A stretch of DNA of 64,000 nt from the NCBI GenBank assembly GCA_027577595.1, contig JANBRJ010000031.1, positions 106,627 to 170,626 on the forward strand. Direction: 5' to 3'. The position numbers and the translations under genes are program-made. Source of the stretch: Coemansia sp. RSA 487 (lineage: Eukaryota > Kickxellomycota > Kickxellomycetes > Kickxellales > Kickxellaceae). The notes beneath the pieces are model-generated. The model saw nothing but the letters and a program-made list of their open reading frames with translations, had not been told where the DNA came from and made no database searches. This document shows, one piece after another, positions 61,393 through 64,000 of this stretch (its first letter is position 1; each line of letters begins with the position of its first letter).

Positions 61393-63264
61393 TTAAATGA
61401 GGCTTGCTTTGTTATTGCGACCGATGTGACTGCCTGCGCTACAGATGGCGATGTGGTCAGCCATAACGGATCCTAGGAGGATACGCTTGGTGCTTCCTCT
61501 GCGCTGCATCACAGCGACAGTGGTGGATGGCAACAGCCGGCCATCGTGGTTGAGTATTCCTTCTTCCGAAAACCCCTTGCGCAAGTTTTTTGAAGGGATC
61601 AGCCGACGAATACTTGCCGCTGGTCGAACAGATGTCCCACGAAGAACCTCGTGGTTATAGCGGAACATTTCAAAGGTATTCAAAAACCCTAAAAGAGAAT
61701 AAAGATAGAAAAATGTTTCATTAGTACTAAAACAACCGCAAATAGGTATTAACGCCTCCTTTTTATACGCTTTAGGAATGTAGGTTTGTTGTCATATCCA
61801 AGGTTTACACTGTTTTTTTCTTTTGGCAGCTGGTGATGACAATAGTTAGACTTACCTGCGACTAATACATGTCCTGTGGCCCCATCCACAGAAATGTTGT
61901 CAGGAACAAAGCCACGGAACACTTTTTTGCTTAGCAGCTCCAAGGTGCCGTCGGATTTTGGACGGAACATGTTTACGCTTGGTTCCGATGAAGCAGCGAC
62001 ATAAATTATGCTGCCATCCGAACTTCTAGCAATACCGTTTGGGTAGGAGATCCCATCATATGCCTTTGTGAATGTCCCTGTGTGTCCATAGTGCACAACG
62101 TGGCCCCAGGGCATGCCGAGCAAGATCTCAAACCTGCGCAAAAGCCCCCAGACGTATTTGAGCTCGTTAGTGGCATAGAAAGTTGTACGTGATGTTGCAA
62201 CGACATCGTTAGGCGAGTATAGCAAAGGCGATTTGACTGTTTTGACGTGCTGCATATAATTAGAGCCTATTTTATGCCTGAATATTGATATGCCATCTCC
62301 TGAGCGCTGATGGTTTACAAACATAAATGTCAGCTCCATTGGGTCGACATCATCCCAGTATATATCAAACCCATGGATGCGAAAATCTCCTTTAAAGGGA
62401 ACGAGTTGCCCTTTGCCAGCCGATGTTTCTTCAAATTCCATTACCTTGAGGCTTTGCAAGTTATTCTACTGAGCGATTTTGGAAAGTTCGAGAAGGAGAA
62501 GGACATTGGTGGTATAGAGTTAGAAGACTCGTCGGCTCAGAAAAGTTTACACTACAGAGAATTGCGTCTAATTTGCTTATTAAGCGACAGCCAGATGTAC
62601 CCATCGTTTGTCGTGTTCCATGTCTTGATTTGAACTTACATAAACTGAAAACAATACACAGAATATAACAAACGGTGGGGAAACAATTGTGTGAACATGA
62701 ACAAACAATAGATAGACAGCCATGCAACGCAAATGCACGCTTGTTTGTGTCTGCACACCCTTACCTTTTCGTCCATTACCAATACATGGTCGCTGTATTT
62801 CTCATACGCTGTGTTGTATTTGCGGGTAGGCTCAAGCCATCTCATCCGAGCGCCGCGATTGCCGCAAGCCATGTAAGCAAGGCCAGATCTTGGGTCTACC
62901 TGTATGGACTCGCATCCTTGCACCTGGGGAATATCTACGCGTTTCCAACCATTGTGCATATTAATAGCATTCAAAGCATACAAGCCAAAAATTAGCAGAG
63001 ATGAACCTTTGAGTATGATACGGAACACATGAGAACATAAGATGGCGCACACTATATTAGCATGGTTGATTCTAGATAATAGCCACGTTTTTAACATTTA
63101 CCTTTGCCAAATGCACTGCAGTCGCTTGCGTTTACACTCTTGTGTGTTGTTCCAATACCAAACACCTCCATACGGGTGGTGACTGTATGGTATATGTAGG
63201 CAAATGTAATGAGCGCAAGCGCAATGTTTACAAAGAGGCTATTGCTATTATGCGTAGAATTCAT
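61393..63264 (-). CDS. Paraoxonase/arylesterase-type calcium-dependent hydrolase, membrane-anchored
   Basis: Six-bladed propeller lactonase/arylesterase family. Four exons (minus): 63102-63264, 62765-63006, 61856-62465, 61393-61688. Introns: 63007-63101 (phase 1), 62466-62764 (phase 0), 61689-61855 (phase 1), all GT-AG. Product 436 aa. Residues 10-27 (LFVNIALALITFAYIYHT) form a signal anchor, longer than the PON1 signal. Counterparts of the PON1 calcium ligands are all present: Glu87 (GCES), Asn221 (YSPNDVVA), Asn278 (YPNGIA), Asp324-Asn325 (VPDNISVD). The catalytic-region histidines are His166 (RIHGFD) and His187 (FVNHQ). The last exon ends like PON (TTVAVMQRRGS, ILLGSVMADHIAIC). Family identity is firm, but the fungal substrate is unknown. 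Confidence 0.9.
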
Positions 63265-64000
63265 TTTCTAACAAGCTCGAGCAAGAAAAGTATAAAAATT
63301 GATATAAATAAATAAATAAACAGCCAAAATTTTGAAAAAGCAAAAATAAAATTGACAGATAATGAGTTGTGCTTAGAGGCAAGAAAGAAAGAAAAAGAAA
63401 GAGAGAATACAAGCAATGTTGACCAAAATCTTGAACAACGAACAATTCAAAGAAACAAGGTGGAAATTTGTCAGCATTAGTATAAAACATTTCTGCAGTA
63501 TATCTGTCAACTGTGAAATGCTTATGCATGAAAAAGTGAAAGTCTACGCAGCTGTTCACCACTTCAAATAGGATATTGCGTCAGAGATAATTGAATATAC
63601 ATGATGCATATTCCCCCTTTTCATTCAGAAAACTTTCTACCCAAATTTTTAAGTATTCCACAACATGATCTTTTGGATTTGCGCTGTGTGAGAGTTTGCT
63701 TGTTGGAAATCACAAGCTGCACATATCAACATTCTGCGCCTGAACCTCTAAATATGGTTGCAGAAAAAGCACAATGATCGTCTAAGTCAAGATAAAGGAG
63801 GCTTTCTGTTGCCCAAAAAATACAATCTGAAGTCCATTCGTTGCCACGGATTATGCAGCTCGAACACTGCAATAGTGCGCTTGCATCAAACGATGTGCGA
63901 AAATATTTTCAAGTTCCGCTCTGCATACTATTTTGTGCAAAAGATTTTGCGCTTAAGCAAAAAGAATTTAACGTAAAAAATATAACAGCTTCGCGCCAGG
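63265..64000. other. 0.74 kb to the right edge, no supported gene
   Basis: AT-rich. The left part is the paraoxonase-like promoter (minus strand). A 72-codon frame at 63758-63976 starts with TTG and has no features. The end could be flank of a gene outside the window. Confidence 0.3.

Noticed and set aside
62520-62640. Extra exon in the paraoxonase-like gene (after a TCAAG acceptor, reading TWNTTNDGYIW)
   Set aside because: It needs an unsupported donor and adds about 20 residues absent from the family. Direct joining of 62765 to 62465 is in phase and gives normal spacing.
63758-63976. 72-codon frame near the right edge
   Set aside because: Starts with TTG, lies in AT-rich sequence and has no domain or signal.
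1-64000. tRNA, rRNA, CRISPR arrays, bacterial-type operators or complete transposons
   Set aside because: I looked for T-loop-like GTTCGAA/GTTCAAA contexts, spaced direct repeats and terminal repeats and found none convincing. Structured-RNA and repeat software were not available.

Overview
The window is eukaryotic nuclear DNA from a fungus. The genes are compact and intron-poor. The introns I could place are 95 to 501 bp and follow GT-AG rules with starts such as GTAAGT, GTATGT and GTAAGG. The set includes fungal hallmark families: an APSES/ankyrin MBF factor, Mtc1, Mrp51, Cgr1 and a FunK1-type kinase. It also includes a Rod/KNTC1 homologue and a PHD-bearing Ash2, which Dikarya mostly lack or have reduced. 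I therefore infer an early-diverging, non-Dikarya fungus, possibly Kickxellomycotina or Mucoromycota; the placement is an inference.

Layout. 0-19.5 kb is a housekeeping and regulatory block: ASH2 (-, cut by the left edge), an MBP1/SWI4-like factor (+), a multi-LIM protein (+), CDT1 (+), the PKA regulatory subunit (-), CGR1 (+), RhoGDI (+) and a LYAR-type protein (+). 19.5-23.3 kb looks AT-richer and holds three small predicted secreted cysteine peptides. 23.3-46.2 kb is a second housekeeping block: FHA-forkhead factor (+), large type II P-type ATPase (-), MTC1 (-), a 99-residue protein with signal sequence and terminal KDEL (+), mitochondrial ribosomal Mrp51 (-), ABCG half-transporter (+), SMC6 (-), YVH1 phosphatase (+), Tlg1/syntaxin-6-type SNARE (-), ARP1 (+) and an Rpp25/Pop6-like Alba protein (-). 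46.2-52.7 kb looks like an accessory island of decayed or unrecognised genes: an orphan basic protein, a FunK1 kinase broken by a frameshift, and an SGNH/GDSL-lipase-like relic. 52.7-63.3 kb carries a single-exon 2,813-residue Rod/KNTC1 homologue (+) and a four-exon paraoxonase-type enzyme (-).

Many genes act in the cell cycle and chromosome biology: the MBF-type factor, forkhead factor, CDT1 (licensing), SMC6 (repair) and Rod (kinetochore corona). ARP1 (dynactin) and Rod lie about 7 kb apart and act in the same dynein-recruitment pathway. Most pairs are convergent with 90-230 bp between stop codons, or divergent with 0.5-1.9 kb shared promoters. I saw no tRNA, rRNA, CRISPR array or intact transposon.
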